From NCBI GenBank assembly GCA_046759185.1, contig JBHIBO010000048.1:1-8618 (forward strand): a stretch of 8,618 nt of DNA. Reading direction: 5' to 3'. Position 1 is the first letter of the stretch; every line of letters begins with the position of its first letter. A program made the translations under genes and the position numbers. Source of the DNA: JAJISK01 sp046759185 (GTDB lineage Archaea; Thermoplasmatota; Thermoplasmata; RBG-16-68-12; JAJISG01). Of the stretch, positions 1 through 5,771 are shown piece by piece. The notes under the pieces are model-generated. The model was not told where the DNA came from, searched no databases, and saw only the letters and a program-made list of their open reading frames with translations.

Positions 1-36
1 GTAAAAGGTTAAACGCCTCTCGGGTTTGCGAGGCAG
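1..36 (+). promoter_or_regulatory. Candidate archaeal promoter and ribosome-binding site before mevalonate kinase
   Basis: The first 14 bases (GTAAAAGGTTAAAC) are AT-rich (10 of 14) in an otherwise GC-rich window and resemble a weak BRE plus TATA element. The TTAAAC core lies about 25 bases before the TTG at 37, the spacing of a leaderless or very short-leader archaeal transcript. A GAGG at 30-33, three bases before the TTG, could serve as a Shine-Dalgarno sequence instead. The left edge of the window cuts the region, so the upstream gene and the true promoter limits are not visible. This rests on pattern only. Confidence 0.35.
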
Positions 37-966
37 TTGGTCGCCGCCTCCGCCCCGGGCAAGCTCATTCTGTACGGCGAACACGCCGTCGTCTTTGGAG
101 AACCCGCCCTGTCCGTGGCCATCTCTCGGAGGACGCGGGTGGAGGTCCGGCCGGGGGCGCGGAATCAGGTCAACGGGCATCCCCTCGAGGAGGGAAGGTA
201 CCCCTACGTCGCCGAAACGCTCCGCACACTGCAGGGGGGCGAGAACCTCTCTGTGACCACCCAATCCGACATCCCCATGGCCTCGGGAATGGGGTCCTCC
301 GCGGCGGTGACGGTGGGGCTCCTTGCCTGCCTCCGTGGCGGCGACCCCCTTGAGGAGAAGGAAATCGCACGAACGGGGTTCGAGATCGAACACGCGGTGC
401 AAGGCCGTGCCAGTCCCATCGACACGACGACGGCTACCCACGGCGGAGGGATCCTCCTGCTCAAGGAGCGGGAGGACCAGTTCCTGTGGGCCATCGAGAA
501 GGGGCAGACCCGTTGGAACCTGCACGCCGCTCCCCTCCCGGAGATGACCTTCGTCGTGGGAACCACGGGAATCGAGGCAGCCACCGGTCCCCTGGTCGCC
601 CAGGTCCAGAAACGGGTCGAGGCAAGGGAGGAAGCTCGGAGGGCGGTGGCCCGAATCGGAGAGATCGCGTTGGAGGGAGTGGAGGCTCTCCGCACTGGGA
701 ACCTCGAGCGGGGGGGAGAGCTCATGCTGGAGAACCATCGTCTGCTGAACGTCCTGGGAGTGGGACATGTCGCCCTGGACAAGCTCGTAGCGGCCAGCGT
801 GCCGTTCTCCTTCGGGGCGAAGCTGACCGGTGCGGGGGGCGGAGGGAGCATGATTGCACTGACCACCGACCCGGTTGCGGTCTCGCACGCTCTCAAGAGC
901 GCGGGGGGGACCGTCTCTGTGGTCTCTACGGTCCCCACGGGAGTCCAGCTTGAGCCCGAATCCTGA
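37..966 (+). CDS. mvk: Mevalonate kinase (GHMP kinase family)
   Basis: This enzyme phosphorylates mevalonate to 5-phosphomevalonate with ATP in the cytoplasm, an early committed step toward the isoprenoid chains of archaeal lipids. The 309-residue length is normal for archaeal members. All three GHMP signatures are present: an N-terminal ASAPGKLILYGEHAVVFG (residues 4-21), the nucleotide loop PMASGMGSSAA (80-90), and KLTGAGGGGSM near the C terminus (262-272). The segment GRASPIDTTTATHGGG (123-138) holds Asp129, which aligns with the catalytic aspartate of archaeal mevalonate kinases (SPIDT). The start is a TTG. An in-frame stop lies at 10-12, and no other ATG, GTG or TTG occurs in frame between it and 37. 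The end overlaps the proposed hutI start by 17 bases, which suggests coupled translation. The SPIDT motif argues against other GHMP kinases such as phosphomevalonate kinase, homoserine kinase or galactokinase. Confidence 0.93.
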   Translation: MVAASAPGKLILYGEHAVVFGEPALSVAISRRTRVEVRPGARNQVNGHPLEEGRYPYVAETLRTLQGGENLSVTTQSDIPMASGMGSSAAVTVGLLACLRGGDPLEEKEIARTGFEIEHAVQGRASPIDTTTATHGGGILLLKEREDQFLWAIEKGQTRWNLHAAPLPEMTFVVGTTGIEAATGPLVAQVQKRVEAREEARRAVARIGEIALEGVEALRTGNLERGGELMLENHRLLNVLGVGHVALDKLVAASVPFSFGAKLTGAGGGGSMIALTTDPVAVSHALKSAGGTVSVVSTVPTGVQLEPES

Positions 967-2227
967 GGCCTCGGTTCCGGGCCAGGAGGGCGGAGACCTC
1001 CTCATTCGGAACATCGGTCGACTCCTGACCCTGGGAGACTATCGGCAGCCGCGCCGGGGAAGGGACCTCCTGGACCTGGGCGTTGTGGACAACGCGGCGG
1101 TCCTCATCGAGGAGGGGATTCTCACGGGGGTGGGGCCGGAGAAGGAGGTACTTCGGGAGGCCCGCAGCGTGGGGGTCCTCGACGCCGGTGGCCGTCTGGC
1201 CCTCCCGGGCTTCGTGGACCCCCACACCCACGCGGCCTTCGTGGGGACGCGAGAGGCGGAGTTGAAGGAGAAGTTGGCAGGCCAGTCGTATCAGGAGATC
1301 GCCCAGGCAGGTGGGGGCATCCAACGGACCGTGCAGGCGACGCGAGCCGCCTCGGAGGAGGAGATCGTCGAGGAGACGGTCCCGCGAATCCGTCGGATGA
1401 TCGCACACGGGACGACCTCCTTGGAGGTCAAGTCGGGGTATGGGTTGGACGCCGAAACGGAGGCGAAGATGCTCACCGCCATCGCCCGACTGCAGGAGCG
1501 GGTTCCAGCAACGCTGGTCCCCACCTTCCTGGGTGCCCACGCGATTCCCCCAGAGTTCGCCTCGAACGTCGAAGGGTACGTAGACGCTCTCGTCGAGACG
1601 ATGATCCCGACCGTGGCGGACAGACGACTTGCCCGGTACTGCGACGTCTTCGTCGAGAACGGGTTCTTCGACATCGATCAGGGGCGGCGTATCCTTCAGG
1701 CCGGTCAGGAGGCGGGGTTGCCCTCCAAGGTGCACGCGGATGAGCTCACCCCGACCGGGGGCGCCGAATTGGCCGCGGAGATGGGGGCCATCTCGGCGGA
1801 TCACCTCCTGTACGCCTCCGAGGCCGGCCTCCGCGCGATGGCCGAGAGCGGCACCGTCGCGGTCCTCCTTCCGGGCACCTCCTTCAGCTCCCTCGACCTC
1901 CCCTACGCTGACGCCCGAAGCATGATCGAGGCCGGCGTGTCCGTGGCTCTCGGCTCCGACCTCTCACCCAATGCTTGGCTGGAGTCCATGGCGTTTGTCG
2001 TCACCCTCGCCTGCTACCGTCTTCGCATGCGCCCGGAGGAGGCCGTCGCCGCGGCGACATGGAACGCGGCGTGGGCGATCGGTCTCGCGGCCGAGGTGGG
2101 ATCACTGGAGCCGGGTAAACGGGGCGACCTCCTCATCCTCGAAGCCCGGGACGTCGCCGAGATTCCTTATCGGATCGCGACCAATCTCGCGCAAGCAGTC
2201 GTCAAGAACGGGGTGGTCGTGGCGTAG
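950..2227 (+). CDS. hutI: Imidazolonepropionase (histidine degradation)
   Basis: HutI hydrolyses 4-imidazolone-5-propionate to N-formimino-L-glutamate, the third step of histidine breakdown. It is an amidohydrolase-superfamily metal enzyme. With the chosen start the protein has 425 residues, normal for the family. The metal site is visible: His92 and His94 in PGFVDPHTHAAFVGTRE, His262 in KVHADELTPTGG and Asp337 in ALGSDLSPN. The family residues Glu265 and His285 (ADHL), the SLEVKSGYGL stretch (157-166) and TFLGAHAIPPEF (192-203) are also present. The frame is open back to 875, but that would overlap mvk by about 90 bases. The TTG at 950 is preferred because GGGAG lies seven bases upstream and it leaves only a short N-terminal extension before LLIRNIGRLLTLGD. 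No other hut gene lies in the window, so the rest of the pathway would have to be elsewhere. The start is less certain than the identity. Confidence 0.92.
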   Translation: MSPNPEASVPGQEGGDLLIRNIGRLLTLGDYRQPRRGRDLLDLGVVDNAAVLIEEGILTGVGPEKEVLREARSVGVLDAGGRLALPGFVDPHTHAAFVGTREAELKEKLAGQSYQEIAQAGGGIQRTVQATRAASEEEIVEETVPRIRRMIAHGTTSLEVKSGYGLDAETEAKMLTAIARLQERVPATLVPTFLGAHAIPPEFASNVEGYVDALVETMIPTVADRRLARYCDVFVENGFFDIDQGRRILQAGQEAGLPSKVHADELTPTGGAELAAEMGAISADHLLYASEAGLRAMAESGTVAVLLPGTSFSSLDLPYADARSMIEAGVSVALGSDLSPNAWLESMAFVVTLACYRLRMRPEEAVAAATWNAAWAIGLAAEVGSLEPGKRGDLLILEARDVAEIPYRIATNLAQAVVKNGVVVA

Positions 2228-2237
2228 GACGGCCTGG
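2228..2237. other. Ten-base convergent junction
   Basis: The stop of hutI (plus strand) and the stop of the nucleotidyltransferase (minus strand) are separated by only ten bases. There is no room for a T-rich terminator of either operon between them, and none is seen. Transcription from either side must end inside the opposing gene or be stopped another way. Confidence 0.8.
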
Positions 2238-3320
2238 TCACTCCGTCGGCGGGCCCAGGCTAGCCCCCTCGAGGCGGGAGTGCGCCCGGACGTGCATCTC
2301 GTCTCCGATCACGCTGTCGATGATTTCCACGTCCTCGTCCACCAAGCACGCGGTGGAAAGGACGCTCCCCCGTATACGACTCCTCCAGCCGATGTGGCTC
2401 TCCTCCATGACTACGGAGTCCTCCAGCATCACGTCCCGGTCTAGGTAGACCCCACCGTACACACACGACCGGGACACCCGCGAGCCCGAGGAGAGGGTCG
2501 CGCCCCCGCCGATGTAGCTGGGCCCCTCGATCTCCACCCCCTCCTTGATGCGGGCGTCGCCCGAGATGAGGACCTTTCCCTGGCTCTTGGCGCCCTTCAA
2601 ACGGGTCTCCTTCCCGGTTCGCTGGATGACTTCTACGCTCGCTCGCCAGAGATCCTCGGGCCGCCCGATGTCCATCCACAGCCCCTCCAGTTCCGTACCG
2701 TAGAGCGCCTCCCCCTTCCCTAGGAGCACGGGGAATAGGTCCCTGGAGAAGTCGAAAGCCTTTCGCTCGGGCACGTACCGGAGGACCTCGGGTTCGAGGA
2801 CGTAGATGCCCGCGTTGATCAGATCGGAGAAGGCCTCCTCCGGCGTGGGTTTCTCTTGGAACCGGATGAGACGTCCCTCCGCGTCCACCTCGACGACCCC
2901 GAACTGGCTCGTGTCCTCGGCCCGGGTGAGGGCCATCGTGGCGAGGGCCCCTCGCTCCACGTGCTCGTCGTAGAGCTTCTTCAGGTTCACATCCGCCAGA
3001 ACGTCACCGCTCGCGACCACGAAGGTCCCATCCACGAAGTCCTCGAGAATCTTCACGGCGCCGGCGGTCCCCGCGGGGGCGGTCTCGAAGGAGTAGAGGA
3101 TGGAGGCGTCGTAGTCTAGGCCGTCTCCGATCCGTTTGATGACGCGATCCGACATGTAGCTCGTCGCGACGATAATCTCGCGGAAGCCCGCCGAGGCCAG
3201 CGATCGGAGGACGAAGTCAATGCAAGGTTCCCCCGCCACGGGGAGGAGGGGCTTGGGCACGGTTGCGGTGAGGGGCAGGAGCCGTGTCCCGTACCCTCCT
3301 GCCAGGACGACGGCCTTCAT
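2238..3320 (-). CDS. Sugar-1-phosphate nucleotidylyltransferase with left-handed beta-helix domain (GDP-mannose pyrophosphorylase-like)
   Basis: This enzyme probably joins a sugar-1-phosphate to a nucleoside triphosphate, giving an NDP-sugar for glycan or glycolipid synthesis. The 360-residue protein has two parts. Residues 1 to about 232 are a nucleotidyltransferase fold with the signature LAGGYGTRLLPLTATVPKPL (6-25), the metal-binding SGD (Asp106), FQEKP (154-158), NAGIYVLEP (169-177) and WMDIGRPEDL (215-224). Residues about 248-355 form a hexapeptide-type beta helix with repeats such as ISGDARIKEGVEIEGPSYIG. The architecture and the WMDIG motif fit mannose-1-phosphate guanylyltransferase-like proteins. 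Archaeal relatives use glucose, GlcNAc or mannose with UTP, dTTP or GTP, so the substrate is not assigned. The ATG start has GGAG nine bases upstream inside the preceding gene, which ends three bases away. It is the last gene of the minus-strand cluster. Confidence 0.88.
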   Translation of the reverse strand: MKAVVLAGGYGTRLLPLTATVPKPLLPVAGEPCIDFVLRSLASAGFREIIVATSYMSDRVIKRIGDGLDYDASILYSFETAPAGTAGAVKILEDFVDGTFVVASGDVLADVNLKKLYDEHVERGALATMALTRAEDTSQFGVVEVDAEGRLIRFQEKPTPEEAFSDLINAGIYVLEPEVLRYVPERKAFDFSRDLFPVLLGKGEALYGTELEGLWMDIGRPEDLWRASVEVIQRTGKETRLKGAKSQGKVLISGDARIKEGVEIEGPSYIGGGATLSSGSRVSRSCVYGGVYLDRDVMLEDSVVMEESHIGWRSRIRGSVLSTACLVDEDVEIIDSVIGDEMHVRAHSRLEGASLGPPTE

Positions 3321-3323
3321 GCC

Positions 3324-4205
3324 TTACAGCTCCAGCTTCCCGCCCTTACGCAGGGTCGCGAGGGCGTCATCGACCGCCTGATCCAGCTCTTCCTCGTCCT
3401 CCAGCGCCTTCCGGACGGCGGCCTTCTGCTCTTTCAAGAGCACCTTGCCCTCCACGTTCTCCCGTCGGCGGGCACGTTTGATCGTGATGACCTCCTTCCG
3501 CATCTCCATGGCCTTCTGGTGGTAGTGATCCGCCCGCTCCTTGACCTTCTTGAAGAGTCGGTGGATGCGATTCGCTTCGGCGGTGAGGACGACGAGCTCG
3601 TCCTGCTTCTCCTCCAGCTCCCCTCGTACCTCCTGGGCCAGCTCCGACCCGCGGAGCACCTCCCGGTGCTCGACCTCGGCCCGTTGGAAGTGGTCGTCGA
3701 TGCCGGCGTCCAACTCTCCCACGCCTCGGAGGACCTCCTCGTGCTCGCGCTGCAGCGCCTCCAGTTCCACGAGCTCTTCGCGGGCGACACGGAGGCTCTC
3801 CAGCAAGCGAGTCTCCTCCGCGAGCTTGAGGGAGGTGGTTTCCTGCCTCGTTTCCATCTCCTGAATCTGCACCCGGCGCCTGCGAATCTCCGCCTCGACG
3901 CCGCCCTTCAGCCGACCGCGGAGCTGTCGCCGGACCTGGATGAGCTCCTTGGCCTGCCTCTGGAGGTCATCGCGGCGCGTCTTATGCTCCCGGACCTCCT
4001 TCAGGAGCCCAGATCGACGGTCCCGTAGTGCCCTGACCTGCCGACGAACCTCCCCCTTCTTCGCGTTGAGAAGGTCGCGTTCCTCTCGGACGACCCGGGC
4101 ATCGGCGTTGAAACCGTCCCGCCTTTCGATGAGGCGCTGAAGCCGCCGCTCCGCTTGCTGGACTTCGGTCAGGTCCTTCTTCCGGGCCATGCGGGGAACG
4201 TTCAC
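3324..4205 (-). CDS. Archaeal coiled-coil protein, COG1340-like, function unknown
   Basis: This protein of 293 residues (288 from the alternative start) is almost wholly charged and helical. Long runs of Lys, Arg, Glu, Leu and Gln with few prolines or glycines indicate coiled coils from about residue 12 to 285. A possible break lies near the sequence GVGELDAGIDDH. No signal peptide, membrane segment or catalytic motif is seen. Length, composition and the MARKKDLTE start region resemble the conserved but uncharacterised archaeal coiled-coil family COG1340; this assignment is from memory. Two starts are possible: GTG at 4205, with AAGGAG only one base upstream, or ATG at 4190, giving MARKKDL, with that site 16 bases away. 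It lies 16 (or 31) bases after ksgA and 3 bases before the nucleotidyltransferase, so it is co-transcribed with informational genes. A structural or scaffold role is possible but not shown. Confidence 0.8.
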   Translation of the reverse strand: MNVPRMARKKDLTEVQQAERRLQRLIERRDGFNADARVVREERDLLNAKKGEVRRQVRALRDRRSGLLKEVREHKTRRDDLQRQAKELIQVRRQLRGRLKGGVEAEIRRRRVQIQEMETRQETTSLKLAEETRLLESLRVAREELVELEALQREHEEVLRGVGELDAGIDDHFQRAEVEHREVLRGSELAQEVRGELEEKQDELVVLTAEANRIHRLFKKVKERADHYHQKAMEMRKEVITIKRARRRENVEGKVLLKEQKAAVRKALEDEEELDQAVDDALATLRKGGKLEL

Positions 4206-4236
4206 TCTCCTTGGATAGGCTTTAAGGTTTCGAAGG
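4190..4236 (-). promoter_or_regulatory. Candidate internal promoter and Shine-Dalgarno site before the coiled-coil gene
   Basis: Read on the minus strand, the junction holds CGAAACCTTAAAGCC, a BRE/TATA-like stretch overlapping the ksgA stop. About 20 bases on comes AAGGAGA (4206-4212). With the usual 25-base TATA-to-start distance, transcription would begin near 4197. That would give a leader of about seven bases before the ATG at 4190 and exclude the GTG at 4205. If instead the gene is read from the long operon message, the AAGGAG site matters, although it is badly spaced for both starts. The evidence is pattern only. Confidence 0.3.
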
Positions 4237-5031
4237 GAACAGGCTGCGGGTCAGCCCGGCCATCTCCTCGGGCCTCATCTCGTCGGCCCGCTTCCCTGCC
4301 AGGGGATCGCCCTCCAGGCGGCCCTCTATCTCCCCTTCCTCCAGCCCGAGATCCGCGACGGCCAGCCGGAGGGCATTGCGGGCCGTCTTCCGCCGATGCT
4401 GGAAGAGGGCGTCGACGACGCGGACGTACTTGTCGTGCTCCACCGGGAAGGGCGGGGGCCTCGCATCCAAGCGCACGACGGCTGCATCCACCTCGGGAGG
4501 GGGCCAAAACGCGGAGGGGGGAATGGTCCATCCGAGCTCCGCCACGGCCCCATAATAGACCTTCGCAGAGAGCCGTGAGTAGGCCTTGGTACCGGGCCCC
4601 GCCACCAAGCGCTCCGCGAACTCCCGCTGGAGAGTCAGAACGGCGCGTTGGAAGGGCGTTTCGAGGAGCCGCTCGAGGAAGGGGGAGGAGATCTCAAAGG
4701 GGAGGTTGCTGACGACCTTGTCGAAGTGCGGCAGGGAAACACGCAGGACATCTCCCACCACAAGCTCCGCGTCAGGATGTTGCTCGCGAAGATACTCCGC
4801 AAGCCGGCCATCCCTCTCGACGGCCACGACGTTCTTCGTGCGCTTCAGAAGGGGCCCTGTGAGCATCCCCAAGCCCGGTCCCACCTCGAGGACGACCTCG
4901 CCGGGCTGCAGCTCGGCGAAGGCGACGATGGCCTCTGCCGCGTCTTCGTGCAAAAGGAAGTGCTGGCCCCAGCGTTTCGACGGACGTGTCCCCAGCTTCC
5001 GCAGAACCTCCTGAATCGCGCCCACTTTCAT
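4222..5031 (-). CDS. ksgA: 16S rRNA dimethyladenosine transferase (KsgA/RsmA/Dim1)
   Basis: This enzyme dimethylates the two adjacent adenosines in the 3'-terminal hairpin of 16S rRNA, using S-adenosylmethionine, late in small-subunit assembly. The 269-residue protein is the usual archaeal length. Motifs are WGQHFLLHED (21-30), the SAM-binding EVGPGLGMLT (49-58), the acidic loop VAVERD (69-74), GDVL (93-96), the catalytic-type NLPFEISSP (109-117), QREFAERL (135-142), FWPPPEVDAAVVRL (175-188) and LFQHRRKTARNAL (209-221). The catalytic motif reads NLPF where most KsgA proteins have NLPY; phenylalanine is chemically acceptable and known in relatives. The ATG start has GGTG four bases upstream as a weak ribosome-binding site. 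It follows nusA by 28 bases, in a position where archaeal operons often carry rps12. Confidence 0.95.
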   Translation of the reverse strand: MKVGAIQEVLRKLGTRPSKRWGQHFLLHEDAAEAIVAFAELQPGEVVLEVGPGLGMLTGPLLKRTKNVVAVERDGRLAEYLREQHPDAELVVGDVLRVSLPHFDKVVSNLPFEISSPFLERLLETPFQRAVLTLQREFAERLVAGPGTKAYSRLSAKVYYGAVAELGWTIPPSAFWPPPEVDAAVVRLDARPPPFPVEHDKYVRVVDALFQHRRKTARNALRLAVADLGLEEGEIEGRLEGDPLAGKRADEMRPEEMAGLTRSLFPSKP

Positions 5032-5059
5032 GGTGCACCCGAGGGTCGTTGGTGGGAAG

Positions 5060-5485
5060 CTAAGCGATGACGACGCTCTGGACGTCGTGGTAGCGGCTGA
5101 TCAGCTCCCGCGCGAGGCGCAGATTGCTGCCCTCTCTGCCGATGGCACGCCCCTTCCGAAGGGGGTCAACCTGGACGGAGGCGTGGGTGGTCTCGCCTCG
5201 CTCCTCGAAGGTCACCTCCCGAACGCCGTAGTTCCGAAAGATGTTCTGGATGAAGCGCGTGCGATCCTCGCTGTGCTCCACCACCTGCACCTCCTTGTGA
5301 AGGAGTTGCCGGAGCTTGTTGACGTTCTGGCCCCCCTTGCCCACGGCGGGCCCGATTTCCCCCTCCTTCACCACGAAGAGGACCTTGGCGTCGGACTCCA
5401 AGCAGTCGATGGCTGGGACGCGGGCGACGTCCTGGAAAAGGGCCATCTGCCGGAGGGTCTCCCCCGTGAACGTGATGGACGCCAT
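5060..5485 (-). CDS. nusA: Archaeal NusA-like transcription factor (two KH domains)
   Basis: Archaeal NusA is a small RNA-binding protein consisting of just the two KH domains of bacterial NusA, without the polymerase-binding N-terminal domain and S1 domain. It is thought to act in transcription termination or antitermination. The 141 residues fit this form. The first KH domain has the GXXG loop in GPAVGKGGQNV (GKGG at 49-52) and the second in GRAIGREGSNLRLAREL (GREG at 116-119). The hydrophobic core pattern of each KH domain is intact. The ATG start has GGTG five bases upstream (AGGTGGCTGG before the ATG) in the eight-base gap after rpl30e. Its place after rpoA2 and rpl30e is the standard archaeal arrangement, which supports the call strongly. 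Confidence 0.94.
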   Translation of the reverse strand: MASITFTGETLRQMALFQDVARVPAIDCLESDAKVLFVVKEGEIGPAVGKGGQNVNKLRQLLHKEVQVVEHSEDRTRFIQNIFRNYGVREVTFEERGETTHASVQVDPLRKGRAIGREGSNLRLARELISRYHDVQSVVIA

Positions 5486-5493
5486 CCAGCCAC

Positions 5494-5769
5494 CTACCGT
5501 TTCAGGATCTTCGATCTGCCGGGGTCCAGGACGGCAACGACGGAGACGGAGAAGGGCTTTCCGCAGGCCGCCCCCAGTTCCACGTTGCTACCCGGGAACT
5601 CCTCGACCGGCACGTCCTCCGGGGTCTGTAAAAACTCATCGGGGCAGTTGCTGGCCCTGATAATGAGGCGAGCCGTGTCTGTCTGGAGCGCTCGTCGCGC
5701 CTGATGGAGGCCCAGGGCCACCTTGCCTGTTTCGATGGCCTGTCGGAGAGGACCCGCGAGGTCCGCCAT
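5494..5769 (-). CDS. rpl30e: Ribosomal protein eL30 (L30e)
   Basis: This is a small protein of the large ribosomal subunit, shared by archaea and eukaryotes and belonging to the L7Ae/L30e RNA-binding fold. The protein has 91 residues, slightly shorter than the usual 95-105. Family features are ETGKVALGLHQARRALQT (13-30), the strand RLIIRASNCP (34-43) and the region EEFPGSNVELGAACGKPFSV (56-75), matching the conserved segment in which the family contacts kink-turn RNA. The ATG lies two bases after the rpoA2 stop, so translation is probably coupled. A GAGG inside the end of rpoA2 lies about eleven bases upstream. An L7Ae-type protein is less likely given the operon position between rpoA2 and nusA. 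Confidence 0.92.
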   Translation of the reverse strand: MADLAGPLRQAIETGKVALGLHQARRALQTDTARLIIRASNCPDEFLQTPEDVPVEEFPGSNVELGAACGKPFSVSVVAVLDPGRSKILKR

Positions 5770-5771
5770 GC

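Noticed and set aside
204..938. Long minus-strand open frame of 244 codons opposite mevalonate kinase
   Set aside because: The translation is low-complexity Arg/Ser/Pro-rich with no recognised motif, and it mirrors the codon pattern of a well-supported gene on the other strand. Long antisense frames are expected at this GC content.
926..1804. Minus-strand open frame of 292 codons opposite hutI
   Set aside because: It has no recognisable domain and lies entirely across conserved HutI coding sequence and the mvk end; it is a shadow of GC-rich coding.
3519..4028. Plus-strand leucine-rich open frame opposite the coiled-coil gene
   Set aside because: Leu, Glu and Ala codons in antisense of a Glu/Lys/Arg/Leu coiled coil give this composition automatically. 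It has no independent support.
5032..5059. Separate terminator or promoter between nusA and ksgA
   Set aside because: The 28-base gap has no T-tract or TATA-like element, only a small GGTGCACC palindrome next to the start codon, so nothing beyond a weak ribosome-binding site is supported.
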